Of a stretch of DNA of 39,729 nt, positions 25,263 through 35,032 are shown one piece after another. The notes under the pieces were generated by a model. The model saw nothing but the letters and a program-made list of their open reading frames with translations. It was not told the origin of the DNA and ran no database searches. The DNA is from K23-9 sp049680365 (GTDB taxonomy: Bacteria > Planctomycetota > Planctomycetia > Pirellulales > Pirellulaceae): contig JBAUHQ010000392.1 in NCBI GenBank assembly GCA_049680365.1, positions 1 through 39,729 of the forward strand, given 5' to 3'. The stretch's first letter is position 1. Every line of letters starts with the position of its first letter. The translations under genes were made by a program, and so were the position numbers.

Positions 25263-28200
25263 TCAACGAGCAAACGAAAGTGCCAAGTGATCTTTCAAGA
25301 AAGTCCGAATCTTACGACTGCGCACGTGCTTCATCTCAGTCAAATTCAAAGTGACTTTCACTTGGTCGTCCTCCGAAGCATCAATCGGTGCGTCGATATT
25401 CAATGTGGCCAATCGATCAGGGTCAACGCTTCCCGTCGGCCCCGACAAAGTGACTTTCAATGAATCGGGCTCTTTCGTTTCCACTTCGGCCCACAGTTCC
25501 CCTTTGCCGAACGGTCTTACATTAACTCGCGTTGGATCGTCGAATGCCAACGAATCGTCACCGGCAATTTGCTGCATCAAAGTCAACACACTATCGGCAA
25601 GTTCAAGCGGCCATTGCGGATCCGTGCCTTCGGGAAATCCTTTGCCCAGCGAATGCCACTTGCGCCCCAGGACTTGCCACGGGTCGTTGCGATTCGCTCG
25701 CTTTTCGGTCGCCACCGTCGATGCTGAAACAGTCTTTCGCTTCGGTTTCGCAGTCCGGCCGCGCGGGGAAGATTTCTGTGCCGGCTCAACGCGAACTTTC
25801 TTGGACGACTCGGCATTCTTGTCTTCCACCGCCGGCAACACCGGGGCCAAAAAATCGGCCGTGGTCGTGGCCTTGGCGCGATCAGCCTTGGTCGGTTTGC
25901 CATGTTGCGCAGTGGCCGCCAAGTTCTCCGGCGTTCCCGCAAACACGATCTCGCCACCATGAACGCCCGCGCCCGGACCCATATCGATGACCCAGTCAGC
26001 ACACTTCACAACGTCCAAATTGTGTTCAATGACGACGACGGTGTTTCCCATATCGACCAAACGCTGCAAAACCGTAAGTAGTTTGGCGATGTCGTCGAAG
26101 TGCAAACCGGTGGTCGGTTCGTCCAGCAAGTAGATCGTGTTGCCCGTGACGGGCCGCGCCAATTCAGCAGCCAGTTTGACGCGTTGAGCTTCTCCGCCCG
26201 AAAGTGTCGGTGCGGACTGACCCAGCGTGACGTATTCCAGCCCTACGTCGCAAAGCGTTTGCAGGATGCCGCGGATCTTTTCGTGGTCTGCAAACAGGTC
26301 GACCGCTTCACCGCACTGCATTGCCAGCACGTCGGCAATCGACTGACCGTGAAATTTGACTTCCAAGACGTCTTGATTGTACCGCTGGCTATCGCATTCT
26401 TCACACGGCACCCAAACATCGGGCAAGAAGTGCATTTCGATTTTGCGTTGTCCACTTCCTTCACACGTTTCACATCGACCGCCCGGCACGTTAAAGCTAA
26501 ACGTACGCTGCGTGAAACGACGCTCGGCGGCTTCCGGTATCAACGCAAACAGATTACGAACCAGATCAAACACACCCGTGTAGGTCGCGGGGTTACTGCT
26601 GGGCGAATTACCAAGTGGCGATTGATCGACACGAATCACTTTGTCAACGTAACGTACGCCTTCCAGTTTGGCGTGCCGTCCTGGCTTGGCATTGGCTCGA
26701 TGTAATCGTCGCGCGAGCGCCGGATACAAAATCCCGTTGATCAGCGAACTCTTACCACTACCACTGGGACCTGTCACCGCAGTGAACACACCCAGTGGCA
26801 AGTCAAGATCGACGCTTCGCAAATTGTTTTCGGCCGCACCGGTGACTTTCAAGAAGTTCACATATGGCTGACCATTTCGACCCAACACAGGCCGGCGCGC
26901 ACCCGGCAATGGAATTGTCTTCTCTCCGGAAATGTATCCTGCCGTGACCGATGACTCGGCCGGTTCGACGGCCGTCGGCAGACCTCGTGCGACGATCCGG
27001 CCACCACCGCGACCCGCCTTGGGCCCAAAGTCGCACAGGTAATCACTGCCAGCGATGACATCGTGATCATGTTCGACCACCAACAGCGTGTTGCCTTGAT
27101 CCCGCAAACGATGCATCGCGCCCAGCAGCCGTTGGTTGTCGCGTGGGTGCAGTCCGATCGTCGGTTCGTCCAGGACGTACAGCACGCCGCAAAGTCCGCT
27201 ACCAAGTTGCGCAGCCAATCGGATTCGTTGTGCCTCGCCGCCCGACAAGGTTGCAGCTCCCCGGGAAAGCGTCAGGTAATCCAGACCGACATCCAACAGG
27301 AAACGCACTCGTGATTCCACTTCGCGAACCAATTCGCCTGCAATCTTTTGCTCACGCTTATCTAGCTGCCAATTGGCAACGGTCGCATCTAGCCGATCCA
27401 GTGGCATGGTTACCAAATCAGCGATCGTCAATTCGCGAAAACGGCTGGCTGCGGCTTCTTCACGCAAACGTGAACCGTCGCAGGCTGAACAATCGATTTC
27501 ATCAACGAAGGCTTGCAGTTTTCCACGTAGCCCTGGCGTTAGCTTCGACGCTTGCTCCAGTGCTGGATAAAATCCTTTGAATTGAAAGCGGAAGATAACC
27601 GTCGACGCTTTCGAGCTTGGCTTCGTATCGCTCTGACGAACTTCGATCCAGTTATCACCCAGACCATGAAACAAAATCCGCCGCTGAGCCACCGACAAAT
27701 TATCGAACGGCACATCGATCGGGATTCCTGTGTGACGTGACAGAGCACTGAGCATCCACATCGAAACCGCCTGATCGACGCTGGGCCAAAGCAGCGATGC
27801 GCCTTCCGCTAAGGTCGCCGTCGGTGAACTAATCAGCGCCGCGGGATTGGTGCCCGTTTGACTTCCCAAACCTTCGCACTGCGGACACCAACCAACTGCC
27901 GAGTTAAAAGAAAAGTGATGCGGCGACAATGGGTTGAAGGAACGACCACAATCGCCACACACCAAATGCTGGCTGTGCGTAAACGTGATCCAGTTGGGCT
28001 CGTCACGATCGGGATCAGCGATGGCCACTTCGATCACGCCGACGCCCAATGATAATGCTTGTTCAACGCTGTCACTGATTCGCGTTCGTTCGTTGGGATC
28101 AATCGCAATTCGGTCGACCACGACTTGGACCACTTGCTTTCGTCGTGGGTCCAAATTGGGTGCTTCGTCTAGCGAAACCGTCACGCCATCGATTCGGACT

Positions 28201-31200
28201 CGCTGAAACCCTTGGCTGCGCAGCGATTGCCATGTGTCGTTGGATGCATCACCGGCAATCACTTCGATCGGTGACATCAGCAAAGCCCGTGTCCCTGCGG
28301 GCATCGCCATGACTTTGTCGACGATTTGATCGGGTGTTTGTGTACCGACTTCGCACTGGCAATCCGGGCAGTGCATCGTTCCCAGACGCGCCATCAGGAT
28401 TCGCAAGTAATCGTAAACCTCCGTTACCGTGCCGACGGTACTACGTGGCGAATGCCCCAGATTCTTTTGCTCCAAGGCAACCGCTGGCGAAAGCCCTTCG
28501 ATGCGTTCCACCTTGGGCTTCTGAACCTGGCCGATAAATTGTCTGGCGTATGACGACAACGATTCCACATATCGTCGCTGACCTTCGGCGTAGATCGTGT
28601 CCATTGCCAACGAACTCTTGCCGCTACCGCTGGGACCACAGAAAACAGTCATCGCGTCGCGTGGCACATTGACGCTGACGGATTTCAAATTGTGTTCACT
28701 GGCGTGTTCGACCACGATGTGCGTGCGAGCCGCCGGGGGCGGTGCGATAATGTCTTTGATCGCCGTCGCGGGTCGCTTGGCAGACTTTCGTTTGATGCCC
28801 AGTGCCTTGGCCAACGCTTCGCCGGTATAACTATTTGCTGCCAAGGCAACCTCTTCCGGCCGACCTTCCGCGACGACCACACCACCGCCTTCGCCACCTT
28901 CGGGGCCAATATCAATCACCCAGTCGGCCGTTTTGATCACATCCAAGTTGTGTTCGACGATCACGATCGTGTTGCCGCGATCGGCCAAGCCGTGGATGAC
29001 CTTCAACAACATTTCTATGTCGGCAAAATGCAAACCCGTGGTCGGTTCGTCCAAGACGTACAGCGTCTTGCCAGTCTCACGCTTGCTTAATTCACGCGAA
29101 AGTTTGATTCGCTGCGCTTCGCCGCCCGATAACGTAGGCGACGGTTGCCCAAGTTTTAAGTATTCCAAACCCACGTCGACTAGCGTTTGCAGTTTCTCGG
29201 CAACCTTGGGGATATTCTCGAACAACTCCAACGCTTCGGAGATGTCCATATTCAAGACATCGGCGATCGATTTGTCTTTGAATCGTACCGATAGCGTTTC
29301 GCGGTTGTATCGCTCGCCCTGGCATACCGGGCACTTCACCCAAATGTCTGCCAAGAAATCCATCTCCAACTTCGTCGCACCGTTGCCGTCGCAAGCCGAA
29401 CATCGACCGCCGTCGACGTTGAAACTGAATCGACTTGACGTGTAGCCGCGAGTTTTCGCTTCGGGCAATTTCGCAAACAGGCTACGAATCTCGTCAAACA
29501 CTTTGACGTAGGTCGCAGGATTGCTGCGAGGCGTGCGACCGATGGGAGACTGATCGATCGCGATCGTTTTGTCCAAATGCTCCAAACCGGACACCGAATC
29601 ATGATCACCAGGCTCCGCTTCTGCGCCATTAAGTTTGTTGCGCAGAACAGGTTCGACGATACCCCCGATCAATGAACTCTTACCGCTGCCGGAAACTCCG
29701 GTGACGCAGCACACGGTGCCCAATGGAATCGAAACGTCAATGTCCTTCAGATTGTGGAATCGAGCGCCATGAACCGTCAGCAGCGCGTCTTTGTTGATCG
29801 GCCGTGGGTTGGTGGGAACTGCGATTGATCGACGACCGCTTAAGAATTGCCCGGTCACGCTTTTCTTGGAGTTCAGAATCGAATCCAAGTCACCCGCCGC
29901 TACGATCTCGCCGCCTTTGACGCCCGGTCCGGGACCGAAGTCGACAATCATGTCGGACGCCCGCATCGTGTCTTCGTCGTGTTCGACCACAATCAGTGTG
30001 TTGCCCGCGTCACGCAGGCGCAGCAACGTTTCGATCAAACGATCGTTGTCACGTGCATGTAGGCCGATCGATGGCTCGTCCAAAATGTACAACACGCCAC
30101 ACAATCCGCTGCCGATTTGTCCGGCCAAACGAATTCGCTGCGATTCACCGCCCGACAATGTGGGAGCAGTCCGACCCAGCGTTAAGTAATGCAATCCGAC
30201 GCCCAACAAGAACCCCAGTCGCGTACGGATTTCCTTCAACGCCTCCGACGCGATCGTCGCATCGGTTTCGCCCAGCACGATGTCGGAGAAGAAATCGTGC
30301 AGCTGATCGATCGACAAATTACAAAGCTGCGGTAGCGTCTTTTCGCTCTTGTCGGCAAACGCTTTCGCGCCGGACTTAATCGTCACGGCAGCCGCCTGCG
30401 GATTAAGCCGCTGGCCATCGCAGTCAACACAATGAATCGTGTTCATGTATTTTTCGAACTGCGCCAACTGCATTTTGTTGCGCGACGTTCGATATCGTTC
30501 CAGCAACTCCGGAATAAATCCGTCGAATTCGCCCGCGTATTTCTTTGCCGCACTACCACCACGCCATGTGAACTCCATGGATTCGTCTGTGCCCCACAAC
30601 CAGACGTGCTGGGCATCCTCCGGCAAGTCCTGCCAATTCCCCTCCAACATCGTGCCGGAATCCAGCTCCAGCGTTCTGTCCATCGCTTCGGCAACGCCTT
30701 GATAAACATGACGACGATATCGCCCTAGGTCGCCCCATTTCCCCAGCAGTGAAATCGCGCCTTTGCGAACCGATTTGGTTGCGTCCGGGATCAGCAGTTC
30801 TGGTACGAAGGTATAGAACTGCCCCAGTCCATCACAGGATTGGCACATTCCTTGCGGACTGTTGAAACTGAACAGTTGCGGCGTGGGCGGCTTGAAGCTC
30901 TTGCCGCACGATCCACATGAATAGCGTGACGAATAAATAATGTCGTCTTTCGCTGCTCCCGCGAAATCATCATGCTCTTCGCTGAGCGAAACGATGACGG
31001 TGAAGTCGGCCAGTTTCAAAGTCGTCTCGATCGCTTCATCGATACGTCCGCGATCGCGATCATCCGGCGCGATGCGGTCGACCACCAATTCGATGTCGTG
31101 TCGTTTTTGACGATCCAGTAGCGGCGCGTCGGCAAGTCGAATTGTTTCGCCGTCGACGCGTGCGAGCGAGTAGCCTTGTTTGCGTAGATCCTCAAACAGA

Positions 31201-31697
31201 TCCTTGAACACGCCTTTTTGTCCGCGCACCAGCGGTGCCATCAACCACAATGTCGCGTCGATCGGCAACGCCATCATGCGTGACGCGATTGCGTCCTTGG
31301 TTTGTGCAGTGATTTCGCTTTGACAACTCGGACAGCGACCGGTGCCGACGCGGGCGTAGAGCACTCGCAAAAAGTCGTAGATCTCGGTGATCGTACCAAC
31401 GGTACTGCGCGGGTTTTTGCCGGTCGATTTTTGGCTGATTGAAATCGATGGGCTCAAGCCGCCGACGAAATCCACGTCCGGCTTGGGCATTTGGCCCATG
31501 AACTGTCGCGCATAATTGCTCAGCGATTCGACATAGCGTCGCTGGCCTTCGGCGTACAGCGTGTCGAACGCCAGCGAGGATTTTCCGCTGCCTGACACGC
31601 CCGAGAAGCACACCAACTGACCTCGCGGGATCACCAGATCCACGTCCCTAAGATTGTGTTCGCGGGCGCCTTTGACTTGTATTTCCGTATTCGTCAT
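25263..31697 (-). CDS. uvrA: Excinuclease ABC subunit A, tandem-fused double UvrA (2144 aa)
   Basis: UvrA is the damage-sensing ATPase of nucleotide excision repair. This protein contains two complete UvrA units in one chain, about residues 1-965 and 985-1910. Each unit has two ABC modules. The four Walker A loops are near residues 33 and 666 (GVSGSGKSS) and 1019 and 1641 (GPSGSGKSS). Each is paired with an LSGGE signature and a LDEP Walker B. Zinc-finger cysteine pairs occur in both units (CPSC, CGSC, CVDC, CSAC, CPVC; then CPDC, CGDC, CSAC, CETC, CEEC). No key residue is lost. Chlamydial UvrA is also a tandem fusion. After a basic linker (KKVRVEPAQKSSPRGRTAKP) there is an extra domain of about 135 residues that I do not recognise. 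It is divergent from the PQQ-propeller gene. Confidence 0.97.
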   Translation of the reverse strand: MTNTEIQVKGAREHNLRDVDLVIPRGQLVCFSGVSGSGKSSLAFDTLYAEGQRRYVESLSNYARQFMGQMPKPDVDFVGGLSPSISISQKSTGKNPRSTVGTITEIYDFLRVLYARVGTGRCPSCQSEITAQTKDAIASRMMALPIDATLWLMAPLVRGQKGVFKDLFEDLRKQGYSLARVDGETIRLADAPLLDRQKRHDIELVVDRIAPDDRDRGRIDEAIETTLKLADFTVIVSLSEEHDDFAGAAKDDIIYSSRYSCGSCGKSFKPPTPQLFSFNSPQGMCQSCDGLGQFYTFVPELLIPDATKSVRKGAISLLGKWGDLGRYRRHVYQGVAEAMDRTLELDSGTMLEGNWQDLPEDAQHVWLWGTDESMEFTWRGGSAAKKYAGEFDGFIPELLERYRTSRNKMQLAQFEKYMNTIHCVDCDGQRLNPQAAAVTIKSGAKAFADKSEKTLPQLCNLSIDQLHDFFSDIVLGETDATIASEALKEIRTRLGFLLGVGLHYLTLGRTAPTLSGGESQRIRLAGQIGSGLCGVLYILDEPSIGLHARDNDRLIETLLRLRDAGNTLIVVEHDEDTMRASDMIVDFGPGPGVKGGEIVAAGDLDSILNSKKSVTGQFLSGRRSIAVPTNPRPINKDALLTVHGARFHNLKDIDVSIPLGTVCCVTGVSGSGKSSLIGGIVEPVLRNKLNGAEAEPGDHDSVSGLEHLDKTIAIDQSPIGRTPRSNPATYVKVFDEIRSLFAKLPEAKTRGYTSSRFSFNVDGGRCSACDGNGATKLEMDFLADIWVKCPVCQGERYNRETLSVRFKDKSIADVLNMDISEALELFENIPKVAEKLQTLVDVGLEYLKLGQPSPTLSGGEAQRIKLSRELSKRETGKTLYVLDEPTTGLHFADIEMLLKVIHGLADRGNTIVIVEHNLDVIKTADWVIDIGPEGGEGGGVVVAEGRPEEVALAANSYTGEALAKALGIKRKSAKRPATAIKDIIAPPPAARTHIVVEHASEHNLKSVSVNVPRDAMTVFCGPSGSGKSSLAMDTIYAEGQRRYVESLSSYARQFIGQVQKPKVERIEGLSPAVALEQKNLGHSPRSTVGTVTEVYDYLRILMARLGTMHCPDCQCEVGTQTPDQIVDKVMAMPAGTRALLMSPIEVIAGDASNDTWQSLRSQGFQRVRIDGVTVSLDEAPNLDPRRKQVVQVVVDRIAIDPNERTRISDSVEQALSLGVGVIEVAIADPDRDEPNWITFTHSQHLVCGDCGRSFNPLSPHHFSFNSAVGWCPQCEGLGSQTGTNPAALISSPTATLAEGASLLWPSVDQAVSMWMLSALSRHTGIPIDVPFDNLSVAQRRILFHGLGDNWIEVRQSDTKPSSKASTVIFRFQFKGFYPALEQASKLTPGLRGKLQAFVDEIDCSACDGSRLREEAAASRFRELTIADLVTMPLDRLDATVANWQLDKREQKIAGELVREVESRVRFLLDVGLDYLTLSRGAATLSGGEAQRIRLAAQLGSGLCGVLYVLDEPTIGLHPRDNQRLLGAMHRLRDQGNTLLVVEHDHDVIAGSDYLCDFGPKAGRGGGRIVARGLPTAVEPAESSVTAGYISGEKTIPLPGARRPVLGRNGQPYVNFLKVTGAAENNLRSVDLDLPLGVFTAVTGPSGSGKSSLINGILYPALARRLHRANAKPGRHAKLEGVRYVDKVIRVDQSPLGNSPSSNPATYTGVFDLVRNLFALIPEAAERRFTQRTFSFNVPGGRCETCEGSGQRKIEMHFLPDVWVPCEECDSQRYNQDVLEVKFHGQSIADVLAMQCGEAVDLFADHEKIRGILQTLCDVGLEYVTLGQSAPTLSGGEAQRVKLAAELARPVTGNTIYLLDEPTTGLHFDDIAKLLTVLQRLVDMGNTVVVIEHNLDVVKCADWVIDMGPGAGVHGGEIVFAGTPENLAATAQHGKPTKADRAKATTTADFLAPVLPAVEDKNAESSKKVRVEPAQKSSPRGRTAKPKRKTVSASTVATEKRANRNDPWQVLGRKWHSLGKGFPEGTDPQWPLELADSVLTLMQQIAGDDSLAFDDPTRVNVRPFGKGELWAEVETKEPDSLKVTLSGPTGSVDPDRLATLNIDAPIDASEDDQVKVTLNLTEMKHVRSRKIRTFLKDHLALSFAR

Positions 31698-31930
31698 AGA
31701 GAACTTTTCCAGCCTCCGCTGGGTCGTAACTTTGGTCGCTCATTTGCGTTGGCCCGCCAAGGCCATTCTTGCCGGCGCAGCAGGCCCTAAAACACCCAAA
31801 CACTCTATTAGGTTCTATACAGATGGCAACCACTCTGAAAAGGAAACGGCACCTAAGGGAGCGAATGGTGCTGGTACACTATTGCCTGGTTTGATGGTCA
31901 CCATTTCTGCTTTGTCGGAGTTTCCCCCGA

Positions 31931-33541
31931 ATGCGATTCTTGCTGGCGTTTCTCTGTTCGTTTGCCGTCGCAAACACGGGTCTGGGCGACACTCCCGACC
32001 GAACCCCCAATCTGTGGCCGCAAGGTGCTGGGGCGGACGGAAATTTTGTTTTTGAAAACGTTGTCGCGCCGGTTCGGTGGAGCGTCGTTCGCAACGAATC
32101 CATTCGCTGGCGAAAACCACTTCCCGAAACCGGGCAGAGTACCGTCGTCGTCTCAGCGAAGCGAGCGTTCTTTACCACCGTGCAGCCCGGTCAAGGCGAC
32201 CGAACCATTGGACAAAACATCGTCGCTTGGTGCTGCGACAGTGAAACGGGCGAGACGATTTGGACGCGAAATATCGCAGGCGACTACCCGCTGCGATTGT
32301 CGGGCTGCTTTAGCGACAGCACCGGCCCGCCACCGGTGACGGACGGCCGGCGCGTTTGTTTCTTTAATGCATCGGGTCGCATTGTTTGCTTTGATTTCAG
32401 CGGCGAACTTCTCTGGCAGAATACGATGATGCCGGTCGGGCGGACACAACCTTTTTTGATCGGCACGAATGTCGTATTCATCAAGCAGTCGTACATGCCC
32501 GACGACCAGGGCCATTTCACCCACGAACACAAAAACGCCCCGCTAGAAAAGTGGACGCAGCTTCAAGCCTTGGATCTTGCCACCGGCCAACCATCCTGGA
32601 ACACAACCTGCGGCGTCAACATGGGCTGCGTTTCGTTGCCAATGAAACTTGCCGATGGTCGCAACGTCATCGTGGTCGGTCGCGGTGGCGGCCATTCGCC
32701 TCCCGAAACTCCCGACGGTGTGTCGATGGTCAGCGGCGATGACGGCACAACCTTGTGGACTTTGACGCTACCTCAATTCATGAGCACGCAAACATTCAAC
32801 GTTGCGGGTGATCATGCCTTGGTATTTGACGCCGGCGAACACCTTTGGGTGGATGTCACGACTGGCAAAATCGTCCGACGAGATTCGATCGTCGATCAAG
32901 TCAACCTGCGATGCCATCAGGCGGATGACACTTGGTCGGACGAAATCGCCACCGTCGACTTGGGAAATAAAACCCGCGGCATCATCCAGCAGTCCAATGT
33001 GCTTGCGGGACGCTATCACTACTTCCGCGCCTACACTCAGCCATGGCTCGGACGGGTCGACATCGTCACAGGGGAAGTCAGCTACTTGCAGCTACCCGTC
33101 CAATTACGTCGAACCGCTGGCAGCAAAACCGACGATCTTCTCTGGGACGCTGACGGCATGACACCAGAGATGATCGAACTGCAAAAGCGATCACAGCGCA
33201 AGCCCCCCAAGGTTTTGCCAATTCAACTTTGGGCCTTCGCACCCAACTCCTGCAAAAACACGTCGGGCGACATCGTGATGGGCGACGATCGTTCCCAGGG
33301 CAACGGCTGGGGGCATCACGCATCGCAAGTGCCCAGCGTGATCGGCAAACATCTGTACGTTCCTACCATGTCCGGCACTGTCTACGTGATCGACGCCCAA
33401 GCCAAATCGCTCGACGAAAACGCCATTGTCGCCATCAACGATCTAGGCCCAGTCGGCGAATCATTCAATCGAGCCAGCCTCAGTTTCGCAGACGGCCGGC
33501 TATTTGCACACACGATCAAAGAAGTCATCTGCATTGAGTAG
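31931..33541 (+). CDS. PQQ-binding-like beta-propeller protein, exported
   Basis: The protein has a signal peptide (MRFLLAFLCSFAVANTGLGD) followed by WD/PQQ-like propeller repeats. They are recognised from repeated blocks such as IVAWCCDSETGETIWTRNI, IVCFDFSGELLWQN, LQALDLATGQPSWNTTCGVN and VYVIDAQAKSLDENAIVAI. The fold is shared with BamB and with quinoprotein dehydrogenases. No specific PQQ-dehydrogenase active site is seen, so a scaffold or unknown role is likelier than an enzyme. Such proteins are numerous in planctomycetes. The length is 536 aa. The weak GGAG is about 10 bases before the ATG. Confidence 0.85.
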   Translation: MRFLLAFLCSFAVANTGLGDTPDRTPNLWPQGAGADGNFVFENVVAPVRWSVVRNESIRWRKPLPETGQSTVVVSAKRAFFTTVQPGQGDRTIGQNIVAWCCDSETGETIWTRNIAGDYPLRLSGCFSDSTGPPPVTDGRRVCFFNASGRIVCFDFSGELLWQNTMMPVGRTQPFLIGTNVVFIKQSYMPDDQGHFTHEHKNAPLEKWTQLQALDLATGQPSWNTTCGVNMGCVSLPMKLADGRNVIVVGRGGGHSPPETPDGVSMVSGDDGTTLWTLTLPQFMSTQTFNVAGDHALVFDAGEHLWVDVTTGKIVRRDSIVDQVNLRCHQADDTWSDEIATVDLGNKTRGIIQQSNVLAGRYHYFRAYTQPWLGRVDIVTGEVSYLQLPVQLRRTAGSKTDDLLWDADGMTPEMIELQKRSQRKPPKVLPIQLWAFAPNSCKNTSGDIVMGDDRSQGNGWGHHASQVPSVIGKHLYVPTMSGTVYVIDAQAKSLDENAIVAINDLGPVGESFNRASLSFADGRLFAHTIKEVICIE

Positions 33542-33555
33542 ACCACGGCTCCCGA

Positions 33556-34791
33556 TCAACCTGCAAAGAAAACGCTGTACAGGCTCCTTGCCCCAAGTGC
33601 GGCGACAATCAATACGGTTGCCGCTCCAAGAGCATTCGCTTGCCAGCCATTTCGATGTTTACCGAGCAACTTTCGATTGTTCATGACCGCCAGCAAGAAC
33701 ATAGCCAGCAGCGGCAACAACAATCCGTTGGCGACCTGAGCGACAGTGATGATGTCGGTCGGCTTGGATCCGCTTGCGGCAAAGTACATTCCAAAAAGAA
33801 TCACCGTGATGAAAACGGAGCGCAGCCGCCAGTCTTTTAAATTGATTGGCCAACCAAAACAGCCGGCTGCAGCATAAGCGGCAGCCAACGGTGCTGTGAT
33901 GGCGCTGGTTAGACCAGCAGCAAATAGTCCAGCGCCAAAAAGCAATCGCGAGTGGCTGCCGAGCAGCGGCTCGAGCTGTTGTGCTGCATCGGCCAGATTC
34001 TCGAAGCCAGTTCCACTTGCAAAGAAGGCCGCTGTCGCCGTTGCCATGATAGCGGCGGTTACCATCCCTCCCAGCGCGACGCTAAGCATTGTGTCGACAC
34101 GGCTTTGTCTTAATGCGTCTGTGATTTCTTCATCACTACCGCCGGACCACTGCTGTGCTGATGCCGTCGCGTGCAAAAACAAGTTGTACGGAACAACCGT
34201 TGTACCAATGATCGCCAGAACCTCTTTCAAGCCGCCATCGGGAATAGTGGGCTTGATCCATCCGATTGCAAAAGAACTCCAGTCGATCGGAACACTGATC
34301 GCAGTCAACAGAAAAACACTGCTCATAATTACAACCAACCCCACCAGGATCCGTTGCAGCCATTGGTAGTGACCGATCATCAAGACCACCATCGCGGCGA
34401 ATCCGATCACAATCGAAATCACCCCTTGGCTCTGCATACCGCAAGCGGCCGATACGCCGACTGCTGCGCCGGCAATATTGCCAGCTTGATAAGCCGCGTT
34501 GCCCACGATAATCGCAGCGACAACCAACGTGATCGCAAGCCCGCGAGCAAAAGCATTACCGATCGTCTTGTGAATCGCTTCACCCAAACCACCGCGCGAA
34601 ACAATCCCCAGTCGCGACGCCATTTCTTGAAAGACAATCGTTGCGACGACCGAGAAACCCACCGCCCACAACAAGGTGTAGCCAAAGTTTGCCCCCGCCG
34701 TTGTCGCCTTCGTCACGGTACCAGGCCCAATAAAGGCTGCCGTGACAAGCAGCCCTGGGCCGAAACGACGACTTGTTCTGGGACGTGACAT
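33556..34791 (-). CDS. NRAMP-family transporter with altered metal site
   Basis: This 411-aa integral membrane protein has about 11 hydrophobic segments and clear NRAMP layout: FIGPGTVTKATTAGANFGYT in TM1 and TTVVPYNLFLHATASAQQW in TM6. In canonical NRAMP/MntH proteins TM1 carries D-P-G-N and TM6 carries M-P-H. The Asp, Asn and Met bind the transported Mn or Fe ion. Here the TM1 motif is Gly22-Pro-Gly-Thr25, and the TM6 site is Val200-Pro-Tyr. All three side-chain ligands are therefore gone, although the helix-breaking Pro-Gly and Pro remain. A changed substrate is likely. It converges with the PQQ-propeller gene (15 bp between stops) and diverges from the MFS gene. Confidence 0.88.
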   Translation of the reverse strand: MSRPRTSRRFGPGLLVTAAFIGPGTVTKATTAGANFGYTLLWAVGFSVVATIVFQEMASRLGIVSRGGLGEAIHKTIGNAFARGLAITLVVAAIIVGNAAYQAGNIAGAAVGVSAACGMQSQGVISIVIGFAAMVVLMIGHYQWLQRILVGLVVIMSSVFLLTAISVPIDWSSFAIGWIKPTIPDGGLKEVLAIIGTTVVPYNLFLHATASAQQWSGGSDEEITDALRQSRVDTMLSVALGGMVTAAIMATATAAFFASGTGFENLADAAQQLEPLLGSHSRLLFGAGLFAAGLTSAITAPLAAAYAAAGCFGWPINLKDWRLRSVFITVILFGMYFAASGSKPTDIITVAQVANGLLLPLLAMFLLAVMNNRKLLGKHRNGWQANALGAATVLIVAALGARSLYSVFFAG

Positions 34792-35032
34792 ACCGAATAG
34801 GGTAGCGAATTAAGCGGAGTACAGTGCGCTCAACAAATAAAGTATCCGCCTCGGCCGATTATCCAACTGCATCGTCAGTTCGACGGCGTCTGCTATTGTA
34901 AGGCCTACGTGTTGGGCAAAAAACTTTGGCGATCCTATTGTTGATCGCGATCACTATGCCTGACTTGGTTTGTAACCAACAGCTTCGCTTCTCACGCCTC
35001 ACTTTACTTCTCTTGCCGATCTAACCTCACAC

